DNA from: Planctomycetota bacterium
GTDB taxonomy: Bacteria; Planctomycetota; Planctomycetia; Isosphaerales; Isosphaeraceae
Length of the DNA: 32,999 nucleotides
Assembly: GCA_021791715.1 (NCBI GenBank)
Contig: JAJYWB010000075.1
Coordinates: forward strand, 1-32,999
Reading direction: 5' to 3'
Shown: positions 1 through 8,841 of the stretch, one piece after another
Numbering within the stretch: the first letter of the stretch is position 1
Layout of the letters: each line of letters begins with the position of its first letter
Made by a program: the position numbers and the translations under genes
Notes under the pieces: model-generated
Told to the model about the DNA's origin: nothing
The model's input: the letters and a program-made list of their open reading frames with translations, nothing else
Database searches by the model: none

Positions 1-67
1 TGAGCCGCGTTATGATGTTTGCGATTATTGGCCGAAAAAACGTCCTCTTCGCCGGAGTTCATGAAAA

Positions 68-95
68 GAGGCTCACCGGGAGGTTCGCCCTCCCA
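68..95 (-). repeat. Single inverted copies of the cap/module repeat
   Basis: An isolated cap plus module in the opposite orientation to the array at 164-540 lies at about 70-95. A second such copy lies at about 619-655 and begins with GGCTCACCAGGA followed by the module variant GGTTCGTCGTCCCGTTAC. A degenerate copy is visible near 751-775. The first bases of the window (TGAGCCG) match the end of a further copy, so the repeat probably continues to the left. Confidence 0.7.
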
Positions 96-163
96 AATAT
101 AAATACATTAATATCTCCCAAACAGAAACAGTTCGGCTGGTTCCGAGTGAGAACCCTAAATCG

Positions 164-540
164 GGAGGGCGATCCCGTTTGGGAGGGCGAACCTCCTGGT
201 GAACCGGCATGTTTTTATTTTTGAGCGCCAACCGGTTCGGGACGACGAACCCGTTTGAGAGGGCGAACCTCCTGGTGAACCGGCATGTTTTCATATATGA
301 TTGCGATCCCGTTTGGGAGGGCGAACCTCCTGGTGAACCGGCATGTTTTTATTTTTGAGCGCCAACCGGTTCGGGACGACGAACCCGTCCGGGAGGGCGA
401 ACCTCCTGGTGAGCCGGCATGATATCATATTTGACTGCGAACCCGTTTGGGAGGGCGAACCTCCTGGTGAGCCGGCATGTTTACATTTTTGAGGACGATC
501 CCGTTTGGGAGGGCGAACCTCCTGGTGAGCCGGCCCGTTT
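164..540 (+). repeat. Left tandem array of cap + 18-bp module repeat (six caps)
   Basis: Six near-identical 30-bp blocks start at 181, 257, 315, 391, 449 and 507, so the spacings are 76, 58, 76, 58 and 58 bp. Read on the minus strand, each unit is a 22-bp cap (it contains GGCTCACCAGGA, or GGTTCACCAGGA, preceded by about AAAACATGCC) followed by 18-bp modules such as GGTTCGCCCTCCCAAACG. The 58-bp units carry two modules and the 76-bp units three. The 'spacers' are themselves related modules, so this is a tandem repeat and not a CRISPR array. The short open frames over it come from the repeat and I do not call them genes. Confidence 0.9.
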
Positions 541-779
541 TTATTTGAGACGGACAATCCGAATTCGAATCGACATATTATTAACAATAATTTATTATAT
601 ATCAATTTACAACTGAATATGGCTCACCAGGAGGTTCGTCGTCCCGTTACGGGTTTACCCGAGCGGAATTCAAAGATATTCGGAAGCGGCTCACTATTCG
701 TCTTCAAAGGCGAGTTAGCTGTTGCAAAGGTCTAGCATATAAGGATGCGGCTTATCAGAAGGTTCGCGCTCCCAAATTC

Positions 780-990
780 GGGTTCCGCCTCGGAACCCGC
801 CGAATATGCGATTTTTTTTCAGGATAGCCTCTGAAACGCGGCGCGATGGTTCGAGCGATAAACATCGATTCGATCGCCTTGTCGCCCCCCCCTCGATCCC
901 CCCGCGAGCGGGGGAAGGAACGATCGCGGAAATGCGATCATATGAAATCAACTCCCTCCCCGCGTGCGGCGAGGGTCGGCGAGGAGACAA
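780..990. repeat. Gene-free stretch with REP-like hairpins
   Basis: No gene is supported between 1 and 1010. This part holds a perfect hairpin, GGGTTCC / GGAACCC, with a 5-nt loop at 780-798. It also holds C/G-rich palindromes: CCCCCG-CGAG-CGGGGG at 899-914 and a second arm around 950-985. The style matches REP/BIME-like intergenic repeats and lies just downstream of the VWA gene, which reads on the minus strand, so it could also serve in transcription termination. No T-run follows the stems on the minus strand. Confidence 0.45.
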
Positions 991-1010
991 TTTAACGAAA
1001 AACCACATGA

Positions 1011-3251
1011 TTAATTAGTGGTTCCTCCGCGTTTTTTGACGATTCGAGGAGCGATCGCGAGCGCGACGAGCGCCGCGAGCAAGACGAGGAACAAGCCTCT
1101 CGGACCCGCCGCGGGGACGACCATGCCGCGGATGAAAACCTCGGTTTTACCGAAGTTTCTTCCCGTGCGATAAGACACCTTGATCGGCCGCAAAGTTCCG
1201 TCGGGTAATCGACGATCAGTTTTATATACAAGTGAGTAGCTGTTCTTGAGATTCCGCGCCAGTTCTTGGTAAATCGATTTAAGATCCTCGACGCGCAGCG
1301 CGGGATAATACGTTCCGCGGGTTCTCCGCGCGAGTTCCTTGAGGTCGACGCTCGCGATTTCGTCGTCGCCGCCGAGCCCGAGGGTGTGGACCGGGAGACC
1401 GAGTTTGATCGCGAGGTTCGCCGCGGATTCGAGCGTGGCGTCGCGGCTGAAGGTGTCTTCACCGTCGGTGAGAGCGAGAACGGCGCGTCGGCCTTGTTCG
1501 TGCGAGAGCATTTCGAGCGCTCGGGTGACGGCGTCGTAATAGCGTGTCGCGCCTTCGGGCTTAAGCGCGTCGACCGCGGTTCGGATCGCCTGGTAATCGT
1601 CGCCGAACGGGGCGATCACGTCGACGTCGGAGCCGAACGCGATCACCGCGACGCGCGATCCTTTGGGCACTCCCGCCAGAAAAACGCCGACGGCCTGCTT
1701 GAGCCCGTCGATTCGATTCTCGTCCTCCATGCTTTTGCTTTTATCGACGACGAGTACGACGGTCGTCGGCCGAGGAGTCGAACCCGAGGGACCGTTGAAC
1801 GAAAGAATCTCCATTTCACGATCGTTTTCATAAACATGAATATCGTTTTGGGTCGCGTCGACGAGCGGCTCGCCGTCGGCTTTTTTGATCAGGAAATCGA
1901 CGGCGATCTCGGGGAATTTCGCCTCGTCGGCGCCGTTTACGACGACGGTCGCCTCTCCCTCGGACGACGCCGAATCGGTCCCCGCGGCGTTCGAGTTCGA
2001 CCGATTCCGAGCCTCGCCGGGATCGCTGTTCGCTAGGGGGAGTTCGGCGGTTTTTCGCGCGTTCGGAGCGGGAAGTTTGAGAACGCGATCGAGCTCGAAC
2101 GCGAGATTCGCCTTCCGCAAAAAGAGGAGCGCCAGCGACGAATCGGGCAAGACTCCCCAGCGACCGTCGCGCCACGAGCCGTCGGACGCTTGCCGAGCGA
2201 GCAAAACGTTCGCTCCTCGAGCGTACCAATCGAAGCCTTCGAGATCGCGCAAGCCGAGCGCCACGCAAGCTCGCTCAAGCGACCAAATCGCATAAATATC
2301 TTCTGATCGATTGAGCGAACGCGCCCCCTCGGCGACGGCGCGGAGCGCGTTTTGAAACGCGGGATCGGCCGCGAGATCGGCGCCTCGGGCGCGCGAGCTT
2401 CTCCGTTCGGCGAGTTCGGGACGCGACGCGCCGATCGCCAACCCCAGTAACCCCGCGCACGTCATCGCCTCCGATCCGCCGACTCCGGGTCGATATCCCC
2501 ACCGTCCCGACGATTCTTGAGTGTCGCGAAAATGCCCCTCGATATCGGCCAGCTCCCAATTCACGTCGAGCCCGTGCCGGCTTGCGGCCCAAAGGCCGAG
2601 GAGCGCGAATTGCGTGTTCGAATTATCACCCGAGGCGTCTCTTGAAGCGTTTTTGCGACGCGTCGTTCGGTTGCGATTCGCGTTCGATCTTCCTCGAGTT
2701 CCCCCCGATCGACCCTGCGCCCCCTCGTTGATTCCGGGCGTGCCGGTGTTATTCCCCGGCGTACCCGTGGGCGTTCCTGGATCGAGAGGAACGTTGTAAT
2801 TCCAGATTCCGTCGTGTCCTCCCGCGGCGAGCCTGGCGCCGAGCCTCGTGATCAGCTCGTCGTACCGTCCTCCTCGAGCCGGCTCGACGCGCGCTAAAAA
2901 TAAAATCGCGAGCGATAAATCATACGTTTGATCGCAATCCTCGGCGAGCCGAAGGACGATTCGCTCGGCGCGACCGATCGCGCGGTCGTCGCGCGAAACG
3001 CCGTTCTCGAGCAGCGCCAGCCCCGCCAAAGACGTGATCCCCAAAGCGTGATCGCCGTTGAAAACGTAGCGCCAGCTCCCGTCTTCGCCCTGATTCGCCC
3101 GCAAAAAGCCGACCCCGCGCGCGATCGCGCGATCGACTTCGTCCTGAGCGGGTCGATCCTCCCGCGCGTCAAGGACGGGAGGCCGAACGATCGCGAAGAA
3201 AGAGAATATCATTAAAAATAAGAGAGACTGTTTCATTAAAGATCGTTTCAT
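1011..3251 (-). CDS. Secreted/anchored VWA protein with alpha-toroid (prenyltransferase-like) N-terminal domain
   Basis: A 746-residue protein. Residues 7-29 form a hydrophobic signal segment. Residues 35-380 contain repeats of the terpenoid-cyclase/prenyltransferase alpha/alpha-toroid type (NQGEDGSWRY near 53, SGRWGY near 248, ASDGSWRDG near 355), interrupted by a Gly/Thr/Arg/Asn-rich linker at 155-210. A von Willebrand A domain covers about 495-670. Its MIDAS motif is intact: D503-x-S505-x-S507, T569, and D596 in LTDGED. A single C-terminal helix at 716-737 followed by KKRGG suggests a membrane anchor with the bulk outside the cytoplasm. It starts 40 bp after the FHA gene on the same strand, so the two are probably co-transcribed. 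Protein-protein or ligand binding through the metal site is likely; no enzymatic role is evident, since the toroid lacks an obvious cyclase DxDD motif. Confidence 0.85.
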   Translation of the reverse strand: MKRSLMKQSLLFLMIFSFFAIVRPPVLDAREDRPAQDEVDRAIARGVGFLRANQGEDGSWRYVFNGDHALGITSLAGLALLENGVSRDDRAIGRAERIVLRLAEDCDQTYDLSLAILFLARVEPARGGRYDELITRLGARLAAGGHDGIWNYNVPLDPGTPTGTPGNNTGTPGINEGAQGRSGGTRGRSNANRNRTTRRKNASRDASGDNSNTQFALLGLWAASRHGLDVNWELADIEGHFRDTQESSGRWGYRPGVGGSEAMTCAGLLGLAIGASRPELAERRSSRARGADLAADPAFQNALRAVAEGARSLNRSEDIYAIWSLERACVALGLRDLEGFDWYARGANVLLARQASDGSWRDGRWGVLPDSSLALLFLRKANLAFELDRVLKLPAPNARKTAELPLANSDPGEARNRSNSNAAGTDSASSEGEATVVVNGADEAKFPEIAVDFLIKKADGEPLVDATQNDIHVYENDREMEILSFNGPSGSTPRPTTVVLVVDKSKSMEDENRIDGLKQAVGVFLAGVPKGSRVAVIAFGSDVDVIAPFGDDYQAIRTAVDALKPEGATRYYDAVTRALEMLSHEQGRRAVLALTDGEDTFSRDATLESAANLAIKLGLPVHTLGLGGDDEIASVDLKELARRTRGTYYPALRVEDLKSIYQELARNLKNSYSLVYKTDRRLPDGTLRPIKVSYRTGRNFGKTEVFIRGMVVPAAGPRGLFLVLLAALVALAIAPRIVKKRGGTTN

Positions 3252-3291
3252 AATGATAATCTCATATTGTAATCTTTGCGTTTCACGACGA

Positions 3292-4974
3292 TCAGGGTCG
3301 TTCGGGGGGGGGCGCGGCCGGGGGAGCGATTCGGACCGAGATAACCGCCGCGACCGCGGCGACTCCCGCCCAAAGAACGATCGCGAGCGGAGCGATTCGA
3401 CCGAGCCCGCCCAAAATCGGCTCGATCGCCGCGGCGAGCGCGAACGCGGGAGATGCGACGATCATCCCGCCGACCCCTCCCGCGAAAACCGCGAACGGAA
3501 GATCGCGGAGCGATTTGCGCGCGACCGCGCTCGCCCCTCCCAAAAGCGAGCCCGCGATCGCGAACATCGCCGCGGAACCAGCGAACCCCGCTGCGAATAC
3601 CCCTCCCAGCGCGACGAGCGTACGCGCCAGCGCCGCGGCGAGGCAAAACAAAACCGCGCGACGCCCGATCGACCAATCGGCTATCGAAAATGTACTGGTT
3701 TGATAATTATTTTGATCGTCGGCGAGCGGATCGAACGCGACGGGGTCCGCGAGTTCGATCAAAATTTCGATGTGTTTGGATCCGCCGTTGCTTTCGACGA
3801 CGAGGCCGAGGCGAACGGGTTCCGTGAGCGTTTCGGGGATCGTCGTTTCGATCGGGATCGTCGTCTCGTCGATCGTGAGGAACGGTCGCTCGAATTCGGC
3901 GGGAACGCGGAGCGACGTAATCGAATCGGCGTCGATTCGTATGTTCGATCGAAGCAAGCGATAACCCGTGTTGCTCACGCGGAGGGTCGCTTTAACGACT
4001 CCTCCGCCTCCTTTTCGGCTCGCCTTGATTTTGATCGTCGGCGGGTAGGCGTCGAGTTCGGGGACCGCGGCTTTTGTCGTCGGCAAGCCGTCGAGCCAAC
4101 GGTCGAGGCGAACGTCGGGCGATTCGCCGTCGTCGGCGGCGGGGGCGAGATCGGCGCGGCCGATTGAGATCAAAAAGCGTTCAAGCTTGCCCGAAGTCAA
4201 TTCGTCGCGAAGTTCGCGCCAGCGCTGCGCCGCGACGGTTAAAAAATCGTCCCAAACACGGCACGTCGACCCCGACGGCAAAGTATATAAGAATTGTTTC
4301 GATCCCGACGATCGCGGCGAATCGTGTTGAAAGGTCGATCGAGCGTGAGCCGGCGAATCTGAAGTCGGCGGAACGCTATTCGGGGCGACTGTTTGAGGCG
4401 GCTTCGAAGGGGGCGAAATCGTCGCGGGAGGGGGCGTCTTCGCGGTCGGAGCGGGAGGCTTGGGCGAGTGAGCCGAAGTCTCTGGAGAGGCTGCGGGTGG
4501 AATCGGCGACGGGTTAGAGGACTCACGACTCGCGTGCGCGTGTGTTGAAGTTGAAGACGATCGGTGCGTCGGTTGACGCCGTTCGGAACGCTCGACGGCG
4601 GAGGGGGGAGCGGCTTGGGCGCGTTCGTTTTCGCTCGATTTGACGACCTTCAATTGCACGCCCGCGAGCTGAACGATATCGCCCTCGGAAAGCGTTTCGG
4701 CCCGGCCCTGAAGGAGCCGCTTGCGGTTGACGAACGTCCCTCCCCGGCTGTCGAGATCGCGGATCGCGGGAGCGTCGTTCTGGAATCCTATTTCGGCGTG
4801 TTTCGCTTCAATACGTCGAGGACCGTCGATTTCGTGTCGCGCGAGATTGAGCGTCGTCTCGGCGCCGACTCCGAGAACGATCGTTTTCCCCGCGGCGAGT
4901 TCGTAGCGCACGCCCGTGTCGCGCCCTTTCACGATCTCGAGCGACCACGATTCTTGAGTGAAAGTCGATTTCAT
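3292..4974 (-). CDS. FHA-domain membrane protein with Ig-like region
   Basis: A 560-residue protein. An FHA phosphothreonine-binding fold covers about 12-112, with the core motif RRIEAKHAEIGF (53-64) and the GGTFVN strand (78-83). A long Pro/Ser/Thr linker runs from 120 to 215. Residues 240-300 (WDDFLTVAAQRW, then LERFL and IGRADLAP) resemble the short helical module found beside kinase and FHA domains in other bacteria. Residues 308-410 look like an Ig-like beta domain ending in LVVESNGGSKHIEI. The last 120 residues are hydrophobic and contain about four helices. The start is supported by AAAGGA eight bases upstream of the ATG. It is the first gene of a two-gene unit with the VWA protein. 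The natural partner of an FHA domain is a Ser/Thr kinase; one is encoded at 27928-29583, but any link is inference. Confidence 0.85.
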   Translation of the reverse strand: MKSTFTQESWSLEIVKGRDTGVRYELAAGKTIVLGVGAETTLNLARHEIDGPRRIEAKHAEIGFQNDAPAIRDLDSRGGTFVNRKRLLQGRAETLSEGDIVQLAGVQLKVVKSSENERAQAAPPSAVERSERRQPTHRSSSTSTHAHASRESSNPSPIPPAASPETSAHSPKPPAPTAKTPPPATISPPSKPPQTVAPNSVPPTSDSPAHARSTFQHDSPRSSGSKQFLYTLPSGSTCRVWDDFLTVAAQRWRELRDELTSGKLERFLISIGRADLAPAADDGESPDVRLDRWLDGLPTTKAAVPELDAYPPTIKIKASRKGGGGVVKATLRVSNTGYRLLRSNIRIDADSITSLRVPAEFERPFLTIDETTIPIETTIPETLTEPVRLGLVVESNGGSKHIEILIELADPVAFDPLADDQNNYQTSTFSIADWSIGRRAVLFCLAAALARTLVALGGVFAAGFAGSAAMFAIAGSLLGGASAVARKSLRDLPFAVFAGGVGGMIVASPAFALAAAIEPILGGLGRIAPLAIVLWAGVAAVAAVISVRIAPPAAPPPERP

Positions 4975-5356
4975 CGCCGGCGATCCTTTATTAGTTAATC
5001 ACAGAATGACAATTTCACGAATAGATTTAAGAATGGGAGGCGTCACGTTCGTCGGGTGTTCCTTTTCGCGCGGGAACGTTGTGTTCAAGGTATCCGGAAA
5101 GGTTTCGGCGGGGGAGTGGGTTGGGAACGAAAAAAGACGAATTCAGGTCCGGGATGATTGATTCGGGTTTTGGTTCGTGCCATGCTGAAACAAGTTCCTA
5201 CCGCAACGAAATCGAGCCCGTGCGATCAAGTTGTCCGTTCGAGCGGCTTTTGGGGTCGACTTCGCGTCTCGGCGCGTCGAAGGCGGCGTTCTGGAGCGAC
5301 GAACGGCGGATTGAGAACGAGGGCCTCGCGATCCATCACCAAGAGGGACATCTTTC
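4975..5356. other. Divergent intergenic region, no gene seen
   Basis: This region separates the minus-strand FHA gene from the plus-strand oxidoreductase and must carry both promoters. I see no convincing -35/-10 pair, riboswitch or conserved hairpin. The open frames here lack a ribosome-binding site and have no recognisable content. Confidence 0.5.
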
Positions 5357-6733
5357 ATGAGCCGTCAAACCAATCGGCGTGATTTCATCAAGCATTCGGC
5401 GGCCGCGGGCGCGGGCCTGTGGGTCGTTGGGAGCACGCCTTCGCTTTACAGCAAGTCGGCGAACGAGAAGGTTAACGTCGCGATCATCGGAGTGGGCGGT
5501 CGCGGCGAAGAGCACGTGAACTCGATCCCCCGCGCCGGCGGCAATATCGTCGCGCTTTGCGACGTCGACGATCGCAACCTTGATAAAGCCGCGAGCAAGC
5601 ACCCGAACGCCAAGAAGTTCAACGATTTCCGCAAGCTGCTTGACGAATGCCATAAAGAGATCGACGCGGTGGTGGTCGCGACCCCCGATCACACGCACGC
5701 GGTCGCGGCTTCGGCGGCGATGAAGCTGGGCAAGCACACGTATTGCGAGAAGCCTCTCACGCACTCGATCCACGAGGCGCGTCATCTCACCGAACTCGCG
5801 GCCAAGACGAAAGTCGCGACTCAGATGGGGAACCAGGGGCATTCCGAGGACAACTCGCGGCGGATCGTCGAGATCGTCCGGTCGGGAGCGATCGGCAAGG
5901 TTCATGAGATCCACGCGTGGACGAACCGACCGATCTGGCCGCAAGGCAAAGACAGGCCGACCGAGCAAGACACCCCTCCCGATTGGCTCCATTGGGATCT
6001 CTGGATCGGACCCGCGCCGATGCGTCCGTTCGTTTCCAACCCCGTCCGCAAGGTGAAGGGGAAGGACGGCAAAGAGCACGACGAGGAAGAGAAGATTTAT
6101 CATCCGTTCGCGTGGCGCGGCTGGTGGGATTTCGGCACGGGGGCGCTCGGCGATATGGCGTGCCACGTGCTCGATTGCTCGTTCTGGGCGCTCGATCTCA
6201 AATATCCGACGAGCGTCGAGGCGCAGGGAGAGCCCCGTAAGCCCGAAAGCGCGCCGAGCTGGGAGATCATCAAGTACGAATTCCCGGCCCGAGGCGACAT
6301 GCCCCCGCTCGCGCTCACGTGGTACGACGGAGGCAAGAAGCCTCCCGTCGAACTCTTCGAAGGCGCCGAGGTGAAGGAGGGGGGCTCGCTGATCGTCGGC
6401 GAGAAGGGAAAGATTTACATTCCTGACGATTACGGACGTCGGCATATCTTCTTGCCGAAGGAATCGTTCAAGGATTTCAAGAATCCGCCCGAATCGATCC
6501 CCCGTTCGCCCGGGCATCACAAGGATTTCATCGAGGCGTGCAAGAATCCCGAGCGGAAGGCTTGCTCCGATTTTTCGTACGCGGGCCCGCTGACCGAGAT
6601 GGTTCTGCTCGGCGTCGTCGCGTACCGAGTCGGCAAGAAGATCGAGTGGGACGGACCGAACATGCGCGCCAAGAATTGCCCCGAGGCCGAGCAATTCATC
6701 AAGCCGCAATACCGCGACGGTTGGTCGCTCTGA
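5357..6733 (+). CDS. Gfo/Idh/MocA-family oxidoreductase with Tat signal
   Basis: A 458-residue predicted NAD(P)-dependent oxidoreductase, probably acting on a sugar or polyol after export. The N-terminus TNRRDFIKHSAAAGAGL is a twin-arginine signal (R7-R8). It is followed by the Rossmann motif VAIIGVGGRG (41-50), the acidic CDVDD strand end (68-72) and the family signature YCEKPLTHS (129-137). The C-terminal half is the usual alpha/beta substrate domain, with the WWDFGTGALGDMACHV stretch that is common in planctomycete members. AGAGGG upstream of the ATG supports the start. It is followed by a strong terminator, so it is probably a single-gene unit. Planctomycetes carry many paralogues of this family, and the substrate cannot be told from sequence. 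Confidence 0.93.
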   Translation: MSRQTNRRDFIKHSAAAGAGLWVVGSTPSLYSKSANEKVNVAIIGVGGRGEEHVNSIPRAGGNIVALCDVDDRNLDKAASKHPNAKKFNDFRKLLDECHKEIDAVVVATPDHTHAVAASAAMKLGKHTYCEKPLTHSIHEARHLTELAAKTKVATQMGNQGHSEDNSRRIVEIVRSGAIGKVHEIHAWTNRPIWPQGKDRPTEQDTPPDWLHWDLWIGPAPMRPFVSNPVRKVKGKDGKEHDEEEKIYHPFAWRGWWDFGTGALGDMACHVLDCSFWALDLKYPTSVEAQGEPRKPESAPSWEIIKYEFPARGDMPPLALTWYDGGKKPPVELFEGAEVKEGGSLIVGEKGKIYIPDDYGRRHIFLPKESFKDFKNPPESIPRSPGHHKDFIEACKNPERKACSDFSYAGPLTEMVLLGVVAYRVGKKIEWDGPNMRAKNCPEAEQFIKPQYRDGWSL

Positions 6734-6766
6734 TCTCGTAAACAAACGTTTGTTTGATTTTTGAAG

Positions 6767-6802
6767 GGCGTCGGTCGTTCGATCGGCGCCTTTCCTTCCT
6801 TT
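6767..6802 (+). terminator. Intrinsic terminator after the oxidoreductase
   Basis: A 10-bp stem at 6767-6790 opens with GGCGTCGGTC and closes with GATCGGCGCC, with two G-T wobbles and the loop GTTC. It is followed at once by TTTCCTTCCTTT. It lies 34 bases after the stop codon. A second palindrome, AAACAAAC/GTTTGTTT, sits just upstream at 6740-6755. Confidence 0.8.
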
Positions 6803-6894
6803 CGCGCGGTTCCGCATCGTCGGCGTTTTCTCCAGATACGAGCGATTGTTAATCATATATTCCAATAGTATATTAGTGGAACCGCGATCAATTT

Positions 6895-8664
6895 ATGTTC
6901 AGTCTTCGGCCGATTCTCGCGCACGAGCTCAAGGTTTCCGCGGGGGCTCGTCGCTTCTTTTCGCTGAGAAGCGCGATCGCGATCGTCTTGGCGTTGATCG
7001 CGGTCTGTAACAATCGAATGATGCTCTCATTTAACAACACGTATTCGACTCCGAATTCGGAATTCCAAACCGCGGATTGGTATTCCAATTTTTTCGCGAT
7101 CGCGGTCGCGATCGCCGCGGCGGTCGCGTGGACGATCGCGTTCCTGCAAACCGCGAACGTCCTGGGCGAATCGATCGCCAAAGAGCGCGAAAAGGGAACC
7201 CTCGACGCGATCTTGATGACGAATCTCTCGACTCTCGAAATACTCATATCAAAGCTTGTCGGAGCGTTGATCGCCGCTTCGACTTCGCTTTGGATCATGG
7301 CGCCGTGGATCGCGGTCGCGCTCGCGCTGAAACCGATCCCCGGCGCGGCGCCGACGCTGATTCTCGCGGTTTCGTTTTCGACTCTCGTCGTCGCGGGGTC
7401 GATCGCCCTTTTATGCTCGGCGAAAGCCGAAATCGTCCGCAAAGCGCAGGCGTGGTCGGCGCTCGCGATCATGGGCTGGATTTTTTCGCCGTTCCCATTT
7501 TTTATCATCAGACAATCAGGCGTTACGGGTTGGAATCGTTTGATCGAATGGATCGAACTGATCGGCGAATTATTGACGCGATCGAGTCCGTTATCGCTCC
7601 TTTTTGATCTGGAAAGATTGATCGCTTCGCGCTCGCTCGACGCTCTGACGAGCCGCTTCTTTTTGATTCTCGGCCTCCAGGCGGCTCTGTTCCTTGTCGT
7701 TCTCAAACTGACGATCGACGCGCTCCAGCCGCTCCGTTCGCGAACCGACGTCGATCGCCCGGTCGATCCGGCGCGGGAGATACGCCCCGAGGTCGGCGAC
7801 GATCCGATCTTCTGGCGCGAACGAACGATGCCGGCGCGGAAGAGCGGCTTACGCGCGTACGGACTCCTGATCAAACAGGCGATCGAGCTCGCGGCTCGAA
7901 TCGCGGCGACTCTATTACAGCTAATCAAGTATTTATTGAAATTTTCGTTTATAATCATCGTGTTTACTTTCATGGGAGGGTTGGTTTTTCTGTTTTTCCG
8001 CACGGCGTATTCCGCGGGAATCGAATTTTGGACGAACGGGTTCGCGTCGACGGGTCCGTTTCAGGCTCGTCAAATCTTCAATTTCGTCGTGCGATACGTC
8101 GTTTGCATCTTCGGGTTCGCGCTTTTGGGATTGGTGATTCGTCCCGGAATGATCGTCAGGGAAGAGAAGAACAAGCAAACGTGGATTCCATTTTTGTCGA
8201 CTCCGCTTACGGGCGAGGAGATCGTTTCAAGCAAGATCAATGCCGCGAACCCGTTCCTGTATGGAGTTTTCACGGCTTTATGCGTCGCCGTCGTCGTAGC
8301 GACGATCTGCGGTTCGGTCGATCCGATCGCGGGTTTGTGGGTGATTGTTGATCTTTGGCTCGCGGCGCGCGCCGGGGTTCGAATCGGACTTCGGCAAGCG
8401 ATCAAGACCGAACCTCGGCCGGGTTCGAACCCGCAAGCGGGATCGGGCGCCGTCATGCTTTTTATCGGAGCGCATGTCTTGTTATCGGTGATCATGACGT
8501 GTTCTCATAAAGAATTCATCTATATATGGAATTCGGGCCAAGCGATCGCGGCGATCGTCGGATCGATCGCGGCGGCTGCGCCGATTTCGAGCGAAGCGAT
8601 CAAGCGATTGATCGATCGCGATTTGATCGAGAACTTCGACGTTTGGTGCGATCGACCGCGATGA
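6895..8664 (+). CDS. ABC-2 type transporter permease, double-module
   Basis: A 589-residue integral membrane protein. Hydrophobic helices occur at about 25-45, 62-90, 120-145, 150-175, 185-205, 255-280, 345-370, 395-420, 445-480 and 520-560. The ABC-2 permease signature 'EREKGTLDAILMT...EILISKLVG' appears near residues 95-123. A second, related version, 'REEKNKQTWIPFLSTPL...EIVSSKI', appears near 421-449. The protein therefore looks like two permease-like halves joined by a charged linker (about 285-335). No ATPase gene is adjacent, so the nucleotide-binding partner must be elsewhere. The region upstream has no strong ribosome-binding site. The transported substrate is unknown. Confidence 0.75.
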   Translation: MFSLRPILAHELKVSAGARRFFSLRSAIAIVLALIAVCNNRMMLSFNNTYSTPNSEFQTADWYSNFFAIAVAIAAAVAWTIAFLQTANVLGESIAKEREKGTLDAILMTNLSTLEILISKLVGALIAASTSLWIMAPWIAVALALKPIPGAAPTLILAVSFSTLVVAGSIALLCSAKAEIVRKAQAWSALAIMGWIFSPFPFFIIRQSGVTGWNRLIEWIELIGELLTRSSPLSLLFDLERLIASRSLDALTSRFFLILGLQAALFLVVLKLTIDALQPLRSRTDVDRPVDPAREIRPEVGDDPIFWRERTMPARKSGLRAYGLLIKQAIELAARIAATLLQLIKYLLKFSFIIIVFTFMGGLVFLFFRTAYSAGIEFWTNGFASTGPFQARQIFNFVVRYVVCIFGFALLGLVIRPGMIVREEKNKQTWIPFLSTPLTGEEIVSSKINAANPFLYGVFTALCVAVVVATICGSVDPIAGLWVIVDLWLAARAGVRIGLRQAIKTEPRPGSNPQAGSGAVMLFIGAHVLLSVIMTCSHKEFIYIWNSGQAIAAIVGSIAAAAPISSEAIKRLIDRDLIENFDVWCDRPR

Positions 8665-8841
8665 CACGATCGCGAACGATCTTGCCGCCGAATCGGCTTC
8701 GGATTTAATCGACCTTCGTCGATTTGACCGTGAGCGAACGCCGTCTTAAGATCGTTCGGTACGAGCGCGGCGTCGGTGATCGAAAAGCGAACCCGCGAGC
8801 GCCGATCCGATTCGGAAGCATCCATAAGGATTTATTCAACG

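Noticed and set aside
164..540. CRISPR array (30-bp blocks with 28- and 46-bp intervals)
   Set aside because: The intervals are related to each other and to the repeat modules, two are nearly identical, and no cas gene is present.
291..605. Small proteins with WEGEPPGEP, AHQEVRPPKR or GRANLLVSR segments at both ends of the window
   Set aside because: They are translations of the dispersed repeat in different frames, without ribosome-binding sites or conserved context.
5336..6865. Long minus-strand reading frame (509 codons) opposite the oxidoreductase
   Set aside because: It is an antisense shadow of a well-recognised gene; its translation is Arg/Leu-rich with no domain.
8405..8440. tRNA-like T-loop (GGGTTCGAACCC)
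   Set aside because: It lies inside the ABC-2 permease gene and no acceptor stem or anticodon arm surrounds it.
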